Shown: in pieces, positions 17,468-25,533 of the stretch
Layout: the number at the start of each line of letters is the position of its first letter
Numbering within the stretch: the stretch's first letter is position 1
Source of the DNA: CAYXLI01 sp964464925
Lineage (GTDB): Bacteria > Acidobacteriota > Terriglobia > Bryobacterales > Bryobacteraceae
Assembly: GCA_964464925.1 (NCBI GenBank)
Contig: CAYXLI010000002.1
Coordinates: 186,001-250,000 of the forward strand
Length of the DNA stretch: 64,000 nt
Direction: 5' to 3'
The notes under the pieces: generated by a model
Databases searched by the model: none
Told to the model about the DNA's origin: nothing
Seen by the model: only the letters and a program-made list of their open reading frames with translations
Translations under genes and position numbers: made by a program

Positions 17468-20400
17468 TCAGAAGCTGAGCTTGGCTCCGAGTTGAATCGT
17501 CCTGGGGACCGCCGTCGCAACGAAAGCTCCGGGCTGCGTCAACTGATTCACTACAGGTCCTTGATAGTTCACCTGATTGAACGCATTCGTCGCCTCAGCG
17601 CGGATCTGCAACCGCAGGCGCTCTCTCACAACGATATTGCGGAAGAGCGAAAGTGCCGCTGTCCGGAAGTCATCCCCTCTCACGATATTTCTGCCGCTGT
17701 TTCCGAACGTTCCCGCTGCCGGGAGGGCAAAGGCCGCCGGGTTATAAGCGAGCCCGCCAGGGACATTCGCGTGCGGATCACCCACGACAACGAGCCTGTT
17801 GAAGCTCTCGTTTCGATACGGATCGAACTGACCCGAATACGGCGTGAATGGCTGACCGGACTGCACTGTGATGAGACCGTTCACCTGCCAGCCACCGAGT
17901 AGCGTTTTCAAAACGCTGGCCGGAATCGCATAATTGAAGGCCAGCGTAAACCGGTGCGGGATGTCGAAGCTCGATACCGCTCGCTGCGCACGGCGGTTGT
18001 AGGAGTCGAGAACCCGCTCAGATGGATCTCCGGATGCGAAGTCACTCGCGTCATCCATCGACTTCGACCAGGTATACGCAGCCAGCAGGTTCAATCGTTG
18101 CGCAAAGCGGCGCTCCAGCTTCCATTGCAGCGCGTGGTAAGTGGATGAGGCCACGTCATCAAATAACGAGATGGAATCGAAGCCCGGGAAGGGCCGAAGG
18201 CCGTTCAACACGGATGCAGTGCCCTGCCCTGCTTGCACTGAGGATGCAATGGAAGCGCGCTGCGAAGAACTCAATCGGCTGAGGGGCACCTGATTGATGT
18301 TGTAGTTGACAGGAAGGTGAACGCCGCGAGTGCCGCGGTAGGCGACCTCCACCAGCCAGTTGGAAGCGATCGTGTGCTGAATATCAAACGAGAACTGCAT
18401 CGTATACGGGTTCCGCAGATCCCGTGGCACGGCAGAAAGCGAACTGGAGGGTAGAGCTGAATTTCTCAAATGCAACAGGACAAGTGATGGGCTGCTGTCC
18501 TTCGCAAACGGCTCGGGCGCGTACGATACAGCCGATGCGGAGAAAGGCGGATTGCCCTCGATCTGCTGGACCGTGCTGGCCTGCAGGAGCGTTTCATGAA
18601 GGAGTGCGAACCCGCCGCGGATCACGGTTCGGCCTCCACCGCGCACGTCATAGGCAAAACCGAGCCGCGGGCCGAAGTTGTTGCGATCCGCCCGGTATAA
18701 ACCGTCCCACCCCCGTGTTTGCGGCGTGATGATCCCCTGACCGGGCACAAAGTTTGCGAGCTTGTTATTCACTTCGTTCCAAGGTGCGCTGTACTCATAC
18801 CGCACGCCGTAATCCAGCGTGAGACGTCGCGTGGCGCGCCAGCTATCCTGAGCAAAAACAGCGAAGGCGCTCTCCCGGTATCCACGCCCGAATTGTCCCG
18901 TGGTGATGGACGCCTGACTCGGCAACCCGAGCATCAAGTCCGCAAGCACATTGGCGAGAGCGTTCGCCGAAATCTGAGGAATGAGGCCATTGCGCGTGCC
19001 ATCGAATACGAGCGATCCCCGCTGGTTTGTTGCGCCACGCGTGTTGAATTGATAGCGGGAGACCTCGCCACCGAACTTCAAACTATGCGCGCCGCGAAGT
19101 ACATTCACAGCATCCGAGGCATAGACCGTCAGCTCATTTTGCTCGCGGTTGTACCACGAGAGCCCGCCTAGGGAGGCCAAACCGCCCTGTGCAAACGAGA
19201 TGCTAGGGATTCCGTTGGCGCTGCTGCCGTTCGGAATTCCAAACTCGGCAGCGCTCCTCGGGTCACCGTTGGCCAGCAAATTCCCGTAGCGGTTCACGCC
19301 GATACGGGCTTCGTTCACTGCCGCAGGATTGAACGTATGCATGTAGCCCAGCGTGCCGTTCGTGGTTCGCTCCGGATTGGGCAGAGTGAATCCAGGAATA
19401 TACGGCCCGCCAAACACATCGATGATGTAGATCTGATCGTTGAGGTTCCAGGAGGTCCGCAAAGACAGTACGTCACGACCGGAGAAATGATGGTCCGTGC
19501 GGACGGTGTACTGGTAATCGTGCAGGCCGATGGACAGGGGCGCAACATAATTCCCTGAAGAGAGACTGGAATTCGGATCGGGATACAGCTTCAGCAGGCG
19601 AGCGCTCAGGGGTGTGATCCGACTGGACAAATCCAGCGCCCGGAGCACGCCGGAGGCGTCAGTGTACTGAATGAGGCCGCTCTTCTGCGCCGATGTTGGA
19701 ACGAAGGAAGTGCGTGTCTGCGATCCCTCCAGGTTCCTCATCAGTTCAGTATTCACGAAGAAGAAGTGCTTTTGCTTCCAAATTGGTCCGCCGAGGCTGG
19801 CACCAAATTGATGGTGCCTCACCTGACCCCGGGGCAGCCCGGCACGCTTGCTCAAAGTGTCATTTGCGTTGAGCACGTCGTTGCGGAAAAACTCGTATCC
19901 CGCTCCATGGAACGCGTTGGAGCCCGCGCGAGTGACGATATTTACCTGGGCGCCCATGGTGCGGCCGTACTCGGCGCCGGGAATTGCCGAGATAACAGAG
20001 AACTCCTGAACGGCTTCATTCGAAGGCTCAAAGTTGATGACGCTGTACTGCCGCAAATTCATCGGCATGCCATCGACAAGAAAGTCATTGGACCGGCTGC
20101 GGGCTCCATTTACGGAGAATGCGCCTTCCGTGTTTTCCCGGGCTTTGCCGTAGCGGTTCGCGGCAGTCGAGACGTTCCAGCCCGCATCGACTCCCGGCGC
20201 AAGCAGAGCCAGATTCTGCAACTGGCGGCCATCGCTCGGAAGTTCCTGAATGGAGTGCTCGTTGATAATCGTGGCGGCGCGGCTCGTTTCGGTATCGGCC
20301 AGTGGCGCCGCCTCAGTGACGAGGATCGCTTCTTTGTTCTCCCCTACGGGAATCGTGACGTCAGCCCGCACTTCGTCACCCACGCGTAATTGAATCTGGC

Positions 20401-20656
20401 TGCGCCGCACAGTCGTAAACTGCGGCTTCGAGACTTCCAATTCATAGGGGCCGGCCTGCAGCCCGAGTATCTGATAAATGCCCGATGAGTTCGAAGTAGC
20501 CGTGCGGGCGATGCGCGTATCCAGATTCCGCATCACGATGGACGCGCCGGAGATTACAGCACCAGAAGAATCCGTGATAGTACCGATGACGGACGCGCTT
20601 GGCACGTCCGCGCGCAGGACACACGCGATGACAACACAGAAAAAAGCAAGCCTCAT
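17468..20656 (-). CDS. Large TonB-dependent receptor with carboxypeptidase-like N-domain (Oar type)
   Basis: 1062 residues. A signal peptide (MRLAFFCVVIACVLRADVPSA) is followed by a carboxypeptidase regulatory-like beta-sandwich (about 22-105: GTITDSSGAVISGASIVMRN ... SSGIYQILGLQAGPYELEV). Then comes a plug domain (TSRAATIINEHSIQELPSDGRQLQNLALLAPGV, VNGARSRSNDFLVDGM) and a long beta-barrel ending AVPRTIQLGAKLSF, with the terminal Phe needed for BAM insertion. This Oar/SusC-like form is greatly expanded in acidobacteria and imports unknown large substrates, probably glycans or peptides. It lies 39 bases downstream of the small zinc-finger gene, so it may be in the ECF operon. Confidence 0.92.
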   Translation of the reverse strand: MRLAFFCVVIACVLRADVPSASVIGTITDSSGAVISGASIVMRNLDTRIARTATSNSSGIYQILGLQAGPYELEVSKPQFTTVRRSQIQLRVGDEVRADVTIPVGENKEAILVTEAAPLADTETSRAATIINEHSIQELPSDGRQLQNLALLAPGVDAGWNVSTAANRYGKARENTEGAFSVNGARSRSNDFLVDGMPMNLRQYSVINFEPSNEAVQEFSVISAIPGAEYGRTMGAQVNIVTRAGSNAFHGAGYEFFRNDVLNANDTLSKRAGLPRGQVRHHQFGASLGGPIWKQKHFFFVNTELMRNLEGSQTRTSFVPTSAQKSGLIQYTDASGVLRALDLSSRITPLSARLLKLYPDPNSSLSSGNYVAPLSIGLHDYQYTVRTDHHFSGRDVLSLRTSWNLNDQIYIIDVFGGPYIPGFTLPNPERTTNGTLGYMHTFNPAAVNEARIGVNRYGNLLANGDPRSAAEFGIPNGSSANGIPSISFAQGGLASLGGLSWYNREQNELTVYASDAVNVLRGAHSLKFGGEVSRYQFNTRGATNQRGSLVFDGTRNGLIPQISANALANVLADLMLGLPSQASITTGQFGRGYRESAFAVFAQDSWRATRRLTLDYGVRYEYSAPWNEVNNKLANFVPGQGIITPQTRGWDGLYRADRNNFGPRLGFAYDVRGGGRTVIRGGFALLHETLLQASTVQQIEGNPPFSASAVSYAPEPFAKDSSPSLVLLHLRNSALPSSSLSAVPRDLRNPYTMQFSFDIQHTIASNWLVEVAYRGTRGVHLPVNYNINQVPLSRLSSSQRASIASSVQAGQGTASVLNGLRPFPGFDSISLFDDVASSTYHALQWKLERRFAQRLNLLAAYTWSKSMDDASDFASGDPSERVLDSYNRRAQRAVSSFDIPHRFTLAFNYAIPASVLKTLLGGWQVNGLITVQSGQPFTPYSGQFDPYRNESFNRLVVVGDPHANVPGGLAYNPAAFALPAAGTFGNSGRNIVRGDDFRTAALSLFRNIVVRERLRLQIRAEATNAFNQVNYQGPVVNQLTQPGAFVATAVPRTIQLGAKLSF

Positions 20657-20695
20657 GGAACCTCGTACCGGTGAGTGACGGTTAGCGGCAGTTTC

Positions 20696-20923
20696 TTACA
20701 GTTTTTCTAAAATGCGTTTTTCCAGGCCGGCATCCGCACCGGGAACAGAGGCGGCGTGTTCGCGAGCGATGCGGCCCAGCCACGCGATTTGCCGCACCAG
20801 CAGCCGGCAGTGCCAGCAAACCCAAAGATGTACGCGCACTTGGGCTCGGTCTACCCAGCTCAGGTTCTGAACCGCATCGGAATCGAGTAGCGTCGCGATT
20901 TCGCGACAGTGCATCACGTGCAT
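20696..20923 (-). CDS. Small zinc-finger anti-sigma factor
   Basis: 75 residues, with the zinc-binding HLWVCWHCRLL (H-x3-C-x2-C) in its middle and an N-terminal MHCREIATLLDSD typical of putative zinc-finger anti-sigma proteins. There is no membrane helix, so it would be soluble. The first ATG touches the TAG of the ECF gene with zero spacing; a start at 20914 is also possible. Sigma/anti-sigma pairing is inferred from gene order and motif. Confidence 0.75.
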   Translation of the reverse strand: MHVMHCREIATLLDSDAVQNLSWVDRAQVRVHLWVCWHCRLLVRQIAWLGRIAREHAASVPGADAGLEKRILEKL

Positions 20924-21490
20924 CTAGCCCCATCCCTTTTTCTTGAGACACTCGCGCAGCCGCTGCCTCGCCCGGTGCATCAGGACTCCCAAGTGAGTGA
21001 CGCTGATCTGCAGATTATTACAGATTTCTTTCGAATCAATGCCCTCGACTTCCTTCAAGAGGAACACTTCTCTCTGCTGCATGGGAAGTAGCGAGAGGCA
21101 CTGCCCCACTTTGCGGCCGATCTCCCGAGATTCCAGCGTCCGCTCCAGATCTTCGAGCGGATGCTTCCAATGTCCGTACGCCGTGAAAAGAGCATCGAAC
21201 TCGGCGTCACCCGGGTCGAATGACTGCTCGCGCTGCAAGGCCCGCCGCCGCTCCCTCATTTTCTGCAGGAGAATTCCGAATAGCCAGGTCCGCACCTGGG
21301 AACGGCCCTCGAAACGGTCGAGCGTCGACAGGAACACAACGAATACTTCCTGCGCCAGATCTTCCGCTTCTACTTCAGTGAATCCCATGGCACACGCCAT
21401 TCTGTGAAGAGGACGTGCATGCTCTTGCACGATGGCGGTCAACGCCGCCGGATTGCGCTCACGAAGCAATTTCAGGAACGACGCATCCAT
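20924..21490 (-). CDS. ECF RNA polymerase sigma factor
   Basis: 188-residue ECF sigma factor. Region 2 (EVEAEDLAQEVFVVFLSTLDRFEGRSQVRTWLFGILLQKMRERRR) and region 4 (LSLLPMQQREVFLLKEVEGIDSKEICNNLQISVTHLGVLMHRARQRLRECL) are both complete. The start overlaps the stop of the PfkB gene (TGATG) and the stop abuts the anti-sigma start. Together with the TonB receptor downstream this looks like a cell-surface-signalling or nutrient module, but no FecR-like transmembrane sensor is present. Confidence 0.9.
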   Translation of the reverse strand: MDASFLKLLRERNPAALTAIVQEHARPLHRMACAMGFTEVEAEDLAQEVFVVFLSTLDRFEGRSQVRTWLFGILLQKMRERRRALQREQSFDPGDAEFDALFTAYGHWKHPLEDLERTLESREIGRKVGQCLSLLPMQQREVFLLKEVEGIDSKEICNNLQISVTHLGVLMHRARQRLRECLKKKGWG

Positions 21491-22428
21491 CAGCGGCGCA
21501 TCCAGGCCAATGTTTCCTCGTAACTACGCACGCCCTGCACAGCACCCAATTGTTCCACTTTCATCGCGCCGACGGCGTTCGCGAATTTTCCTGCATCGTG
21601 CCATGAAAATCCGCGCGCGAGCGCCGCCAGAAACGCGCCGGAGAAGCAATCCCCTGCTCCTGTCGTGTCCTTGGCTTCAATCGGGAAGCCGGGCAATGTA
21701 TAGCGCTCTTCTCCCCTGAACACCACACAGCCCGCAGGGCCGAGTTTCACCACCACGTCGGAAGCCCCGTGTTCGCGGAAGAAGGCACAGGCATGATCGG
21801 GATTGTCCGAACCGGAGAGCATGCGTGCTTCGCTCTCGTTCACGAAGAGCAGATCAGTGTAGGGCAGGCAGGGTTTGAGTTCAGCAAACCAGATTCCCTT
21901 CGCGTCCCATGCCGTATCGATAGACGTCGTGCGGCCGGTAGACTTCGCTCGAGCCATCAAGCTTCCGGCTACTGCCCGGATGTTCGGAAGCGCATACAGA
22001 TTCGCCAGATGGAAGTGAGAGTACGGGACGCCGGGCGCTTCCTCGATGGCGACAGCAGTGGGAGTCACTTGGGCACTCGCACCGACGCGATGAAGAAAGA
22101 GGCGATCTCCGGTCGGATGGACAACGCAAATAGAGCTGTTGCTCGGACCCTCACACCTGCCGATCGCGCTCGTGTCCACTCCAACTTTGGTCAACTCAGC
22201 TAAAACCGTGTCACCCTGTTCATCCGAACCGACCATACCGAACAGCCGAACCGGCGTGCCGAGTTTGGCCAGCGTGTAGGAGGTATTCGCTCCGTTGCCG
22301 CCAACGCTGTGTGTAATCTCCTCCACCCACAGCGTTGTGCCCCAGACAAAGCGTTCCACCGGCCAGACCGGAATGTCATAGGAGATGTTCCCGCAGCAAA
22401 GTACGCCAGTTATGTTTTGGATGGCCAA
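21490..22428 (-). CDS. PfkB-family carbohydrate kinase
   Basis: 312-residue ribokinase-fold sugar kinase. Signatures are GGNGANTSYTLAKLG near residue 43 (PfkB signature 1 region) and DTTGAGDCFSGAFLAAL near 247 (signature 2, with the catalytic Asp of GAGD). Substrate is not predictable from sequence; a ribose- or fructose-like sugar or nucleoside is likely. It is divergent from a LacI regulator with 157 bases between, and is followed by an overlapping ECF sigma gene. Confidence 0.88.
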   Translation of the reverse strand: MAIQNITGVLCCGNISYDIPVWPVERFVWGTTLWVEEITHSVGGNGANTSYTLAKLGTPVRLFGMVGSDEQGDTVLAELTKVGVDTSAIGRCEGPSNSSICVVHPTGDRLFLHRVGASAQVTPTAVAIEEAPGVPYSHFHLANLYALPNIRAVAGSLMARAKSTGRTTSIDTAWDAKGIWFAELKPCLPYTDLLFVNESEARMLSGSDNPDHACAFFREHGASDVVVKLGPAGCVVFRGEERYTLPGFPIEAKDTTGAGDCFSGAFLAALARGFSWHDAGKFANAVGAMKVEQLGAVQGVRSYEETLAWMRR

Positions 22429-22544
22429 ACCTCTGCATCGTACACTGACGGACCGGGAGAACGCTAGCGGAACATGTCGGGAGGCGGTTCACGAACAGTT
22501 TTACAACCATTTACATCGATCGAAAGCTTTTTGCTGTTTGCGCG

Positions 22545-22573
22545 TTGACACAGCGGAGCCCATTTCAGATAAT
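22545..22573 (+). promoter_or_regulatory. Consensus sigma-70 promoter of the lacI-type gene
   Basis: TTGACA (22545-22550), 17-base spacer, GATAAT (22568-22573): an almost perfect housekeeping promoter. Transcription would start near 22580, only a few bases before the ATG at 22586. Just after it lies AACCGTTT (22576-22583), a half-site of the kind bound by LacI-family proteins, so autorepression is plausible. Confidence 0.7.
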
Positions 22574-22585
22574 GCAACCGTTTCC

Positions 22586-23599
22586 ATGGCCGTCACAATC
22601 AAAGATGTCGCCCGCGAATCCGGCGTGAACATTTCCACCGTTTCGCGTTCTCTGAGCGGAAGCTACGGCGTAAATAAAGCCACTCGCGAACGGGTCCTCG
22701 CCGTCGCGACTCGTCTGAACTACAGGCCGAATCGGGTTGCACGCGGATTGGCAACCGGCCGATCCAACACGGTGGGACTCATAGTGAGTGATATTCGGAA
22801 TCCGTATTTCAGCGAAGTGGCTCGTGGTGCGGAGGACGCCGCCTGGGAGGCTGGTTGCGATGTGGTGCTTTGCAACAGCGACCTCGATCCGGCCAAGCAG
22901 ATGCGCTACGTATCGTCTTTGCTGGAGAAACGTGTCGATGGCATGCTCGTCAACTCGATCGCCGATCTCAACAAGCGCCAGCAGGAACAACTGGCGACTT
23001 CCGGCGTGCCGATTGTGCTGCTGAACCGTCCCTCCGGTGTGAAGGCGTTCTCCAGCACCTCGGTGAAGAACTATGAGGGCGGCGTGATGGTCGGAAACTA
23101 TCTGCTGGAACTCGGCCACCGGCGCACGGCTTTCCTCAGCGGACCCAAGCGGCATACCAGTTTCAACGAGAGGGGACGCGGATTCCTGCGCGCCATGGCG
23201 GAGTCGGGGAAGGCGGAAGAACCGCTCGTCCTGCACGATGATCAGAGCTTCGCCGGAGGTTATCAAATGGCGAAGCAGATTCTTACTCAAGACCGCAAAA
23301 TTACCGCCGTGTTCGCCGCGAACGACGTGATCGCTTACGGCCTCATCCGCGCCGCCATGGAAGCCGGCCTGCGCATTCCGGAAGACCTGTCCGTCGTCGG
23401 GTTCGATGATCTTGAGATGTCGTCGATACTGCATCCTCCATTGACTACCGTCAAACAGCCAAAGTACGAGATCGGCCGGATGGCGATGGAGATGCTTCTC
23501 GAACGCACAAAGACCCGCACCAAGACCCCTCCGGAGCACCGCGTGCTCAGCGTCCAACTGATCGTCCGCCAATCGTGCGCCCGCGTGAAAGCAGACTGA
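22586..23599 (+). CDS. LacI-family transcriptional repressor
   Basis: 337 residues from the ATG at 22586 (MAVTIKDVARESGVNISTVSRSLSGSYGVNKATRERV), where the LacI helix-turn-helix begins; the longer frame from 22385 would add a non-homologous stretch that contains the promoter. A hinge (YRPNRVARGLATGRSNTVGLIV) joins it to a periplasmic-binding-protein-like effector domain ending LLERTKTRTKTPPEHRVLSVQLIVRQS. It probably controls the divergent sugar kinase gene and perhaps the TonB receptor operon beyond. Confidence 0.93.
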   Translation: MAVTIKDVARESGVNISTVSRSLSGSYGVNKATRERVLAVATRLNYRPNRVARGLATGRSNTVGLIVSDIRNPYFSEVARGAEDAAWEAGCDVVLCNSDLDPAKQMRYVSSLLEKRVDGMLVNSIADLNKRQQEQLATSGVPIVLLNRPSGVKAFSSTSVKNYEGGVMVGNYLLELGHRRTAFLSGPKRHTSFNERGRGFLRAMAESGKAEEPLVLHDDQSFAGGYQMAKQILTQDRKITAVFAANDVIAYGLIRAAMEAGLRIPEDLSVVGFDDLEMSSILHPPLTTVKQPKYEIGRMAMEMLLERTKTRTKTPPEHRVLSVQLIVRQSCARVKAD

Positions 23600-24151
23600 T
23601 TAGACGATTTGCCTGTTTGCGAAGACAGGGAGTGGAAAATCGAGCTCGGTGGCAAAAGCGCGATTAAAGAAGTTCGCGTAGAACTGTGCCGCCGTGACGG
23701 CGACCAATTCTGCGACCTCTCCGTCGGTGTAGCCGGCGCTGCGAACCGCATCCAGTTCTTCTTGGCCGATACCGCCATGTGTATGCAAAATGTCGAGAAC
23801 GAATCGAATCGCGGCCTCCGTCTTCGGATCAACCGCCTTGCCGTCGAACGCGCGGAGAATGTCCGTCTCACTGAAGTGAAATCGTTTCACAGCCTCGGTG
23901 TGGGCCGCGAGGCAGTAGTCACAATCGTTGTAATGAGCAACGAGCACAGCGATGATCTCCCGCAATTTCGGCGGCAGCGTTCCTTCCGCGAGACTTGCGT
24001 GCACGCGTAAATAGCCATTGAGTACGGCCGGAGAGTTGGCCATTGCACGCATCATGTTGGGCACGCGCCCAAGCCGCTTTTGCGTCGCGTCTATCGCCTC
24101 CTGACCGTTCGGATGGACCTCTTCGGGTCTTAGCAGCTTGATTCTTGCCAC
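23600..24151 (-). CDS. AhpD/carboxymuconolactone-decarboxylase-like peroxidase-related protein
   Basis: 183 residues from a GTG at 24151, which has GGAGGAG 7 bases upstream; the ATG at 24193 gives 14 extra residues without a ribosome site. The redox motif DCDYCLAAH (C-x2-C-x3-H) in the helical AhpD fold marks it as an uncharacterised peroxidase-related enzyme, expected to reduce peroxides with a thiol partner. Flanking sequence is VLVAHYN before the motif and TEAVKRF after it. It is convergent with the lacI-type gene, the stops touching (23599/23600). Confidence 0.85.
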   Translation of the reverse strand: MARIKLLRPEEVHPNGQEAIDATQKRLGRVPNMMRAMANSPAVLNGYLRVHASLAEGTLPPKLREIIAVLVAHYNDCDYCLAAHTEAVKRFHFSETDILRAFDGKAVDPKTEAAIRFVLDILHTHGGIGQEELDAVRSAGYTDGEVAELVAVTAAQFYANFFNRAFATELDFPLPVFANRQIV

Positions 24152-24294
24152 CGTTTGTCTCCTCCAGATTTCCTCTTTACCGGGATGTTCCACCGCCGGA
24201 AAAGGTTGCGGATCATCATATGCGATTCAGCGAGGCACAGGAAGGGCACCTCGGCTCCTCGCGTAGAGAAGCCGAGTGCGGGAACGGATAGGGC

Positions 24295-24783
24295 TCAAGC
24301 CGTGGCCGCCAACGGATAGCGAACGTTCGCCGCCTTGGGAGCCTTGATATGAAGCAGTCCGCGGTCGAGCACCGCCGTGACGGTCTCGGCGTGAATCGGA
24401 CCCGGCAGAGTGACTTTGCGGTATAGCATCTTGCAAGGCAGTTCATTGATCGAAACATTGCCCAGCTTTTCCCGGTTACACTCGGCCTCGATGAGAAGCA
24501 CGTTCTCGATAGCAGCTATCCGAGTGCACCGCGCATCCACGCCCGGCAAGGCGACTCGAATGTGGAAGTCGGACTCGGTCTCCGATAATTCGATCGCAGG
24601 TTTGCAGATGAATTCGGATTCGGCCTGCTTCCAATCGTTCACCGGATCACCAGCGGCAGCGCGCTTTCGGTAGAGTTCGTATGCACGCTTTTCCACCTGC
24701 CTCTCGATGCCGATCATCCGGTTCAGAAGTTCCTCGGCCGGCGAGCCGGGAACAGGATTACAGAGGATGGGAATGCGGATCAT
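24295..24783 (-). CDS. Hsp20/alpha-crystallin-like small heat-shock protein
   Basis: 162 residues. The C-terminal 95 residues form an alpha-crystallin beta-sandwich (KPAIELSETESDFHIRVALPGVDA ... LLIEAECNRE ... YRKVTLPGPIHAETVTAVLDRGLLHIKAPKA), with the A-x-x-x-x-G-L-L-x-I closing motif intact. The N-terminal half is charged and lacks the usual sHSP sequence. Such ATP-independent holdases protect unfolded proteins. The start has an excellent ribosome site (GGGAGGAGG). The upstream 74-base gap is shared with divergent osmC and holds two overlapping sigma-54-like promoters. Confidence 0.88.
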   Translation of the reverse strand: MIRIPILCNPVPGSPAEELLNRMIGIERQVEKRAYELYRKRAAAGDPVNDWKQAESEFICKPAIELSETESDFHIRVALPGVDARCTRIAAIENVLLIEAECNREKLGNVSINELPCKMLYRKVTLPGPIHAETVTAVLDRGLLHIKAPKAANVRYPLAATA

Positions 24784-24810
24784 CGTGACCTCCTCCCATT
24801 GGGAAGCATC

Positions 24811-24826
24811 TGCACAATGGGAACCA
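24811..24826 (-). promoter_or_regulatory. Sigma-54-like promoter of hsp20
   Basis: On the - strand TGGTTCCCATTGTGCA: GG and GC are 12 bases apart, with TGG at -24 and GTGCA at -12 (consensus TTGCA). Transcription would begin near 24800, about 17 bases before the start codon and just ahead of the GGAGGAGG. The first 8 bases, TGGTTCCC, are identical to those of the element at 38608-38623. Confidence 0.5.
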
Positions 24827-24834
24827 TTCTTGCA
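24819..24834 (+). promoter_or_regulatory. Sigma-54-like promoter of osmC
   Basis: On the + strand GGGAACCATTCTTGCA (TGGGAAC with the preceding base), matching the -24 box well and the -12 box TTGCA exactly, GG to GC 12 bases. Start of transcription near 24845, with the osmC ATG at 24858. It overlaps the divergent hsp20 element by 8 bases. An inverted repeat TCCCATTG (24794-24801)/CAATGGGA (24815-24822) covers the edge and could be an activator or repressor site. Confidence 0.55.
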
Positions 24835-24857
24835 ATTCTATTTTGCGGAGAGTTTCT

Positions 24858-25280
24858 ATGCAGGTCACTATCGAGTTTAAATCCGGGACGCAGTTTGAGA
24901 TCCAGGCCCGCGATCACCGGATCGTTTCTGATCAACCGGAATCCAACAAAGGTGAGGACACGGGAATGACGCCTCCAGAGCTATTATTGGCATCTTTAGG
25001 CTCGTGTGCCGGGTATTACGCGGTGGAGTACCTGCGGGCTCGCGGGCTGCCGTTGGAAATCCGGGTGCGGATGAATGCGGAAAAGGCAGTTCATCCCGCC
25101 CGTATCGGGAAGATCCGGCTGGATTTGCACGTGCCCGATCTCGACGAGCGCCATCGGCAAGGTCTGATGCGGGCTGTCCATGCATGCCTGGTGCACAATA
25201 CGTTGTCACACCCACCCGAGATCGAATACGTCCTTCATGCAGCGGAGAATAGCGAGGATTTGGTAACGCGAATGCATTAG
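24858..25280 (+). CDS. OsmC-family protein
   Basis: 140 residues from the ATG at 24858 (MQVTIEFKSGTQFEIQARDH), preceded by GCGGAGAG; a TTG at 24843 is not needed. OsmC fold with the active-site stretch TPPELLLASLGSCAGYYAVEYL, whose Cys corresponds to the resolving peroxidatic Cys of OsmC/Ohr. The second Cys is in AVHACLVHNTL. It probably reduces organic or lipid hydroperoxides, as in the YhfA-like subgroup. It is divergent from hsp20 and under a sigma-54-like promoter, followed closely by a small hydrophobic ORF and a strong palindrome. Confidence 0.87.
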   Translation: MQVTIEFKSGTQFEIQARDHRIVSDQPESNKGEDTGMTPPELLLASLGSCAGYYAVEYLRARGLPLEIRVRMNAEKAVHPARIGKIRLDLHVPDLDERHRQGLMRAVHACLVHNTLSHPPEIEYVLHAAENSEDLVTRMH

Positions 25281-25289
25281 AGAGTGCGT

Positions 25290-25439
25290 ATGGCCCGACC
25301 TGTATCGAACACCATCCACACTAGAATCTTGGAGTTAGTTGTTCTACTCACGCTGCTTACCGCTATCGGCGGAACGCTGATGCGTGCGGGCCAGCAATTC
25401 CGCGCCCAGGTTGCGCCATCTCACCCAACCGGCCGATAG
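25290..25439 (+). CDS. Possible 49-residue membrane peptide
   Basis: Short open frame 9 bases after the osmC stop: MARPVSNTIHTRILELVV onward, with one hydrophobic helix (about 13-31) flanked by Arg residues, and a polar tail. A weak GAGAG lies before the ATG. No family recognised. Position between osmC and the terminator palindrome suggests it is on the osmC mRNA, but coding status is uncertain. Confidence 0.4.
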   Translation: MARPVSNTIHTRILELVVLLTLLTAIGGTLMRAGQQFRAQVAPSHPTGR

Positions 25440-25478
25440 GGCTGGACAGCTTCCCGGACAGACCTCCGAAAAGCACGC

Positions 25479-25506
25479 ACGGCATCTCAGAATTCTGAGA
25501 TGCCGT
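25479..25506. terminator. 28-bp perfect palindrome, likely bidirectional terminator
   Basis: A perfect 28-base self-complementary sequence centred on GAATTC (25492/25493), starting ACGGCATC and ending GATGCCGT, followed on the + strand by TTTTC. As RNA it would fold into a 12-bp stem with an AATT loop. It lies between the osmC unit and the end of the oppositely directed cytochrome operon, so it could end both. Confidence 0.7.
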
Positions 25507-25533
25507 TTTCATTGGTTCTGTTTTTTATCAGCC

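Noticed and set aside
22385..22585. N-terminal extension of the LacI protein
   Set aside because: The stretch contains a consensus promoter and LacI homology starts at 22586.
22565..23572. 335-residue open frame on the - strand
   Set aside because: Antisense shadow of the LacI-family gene; His/Gln/Arg-rich without family features.
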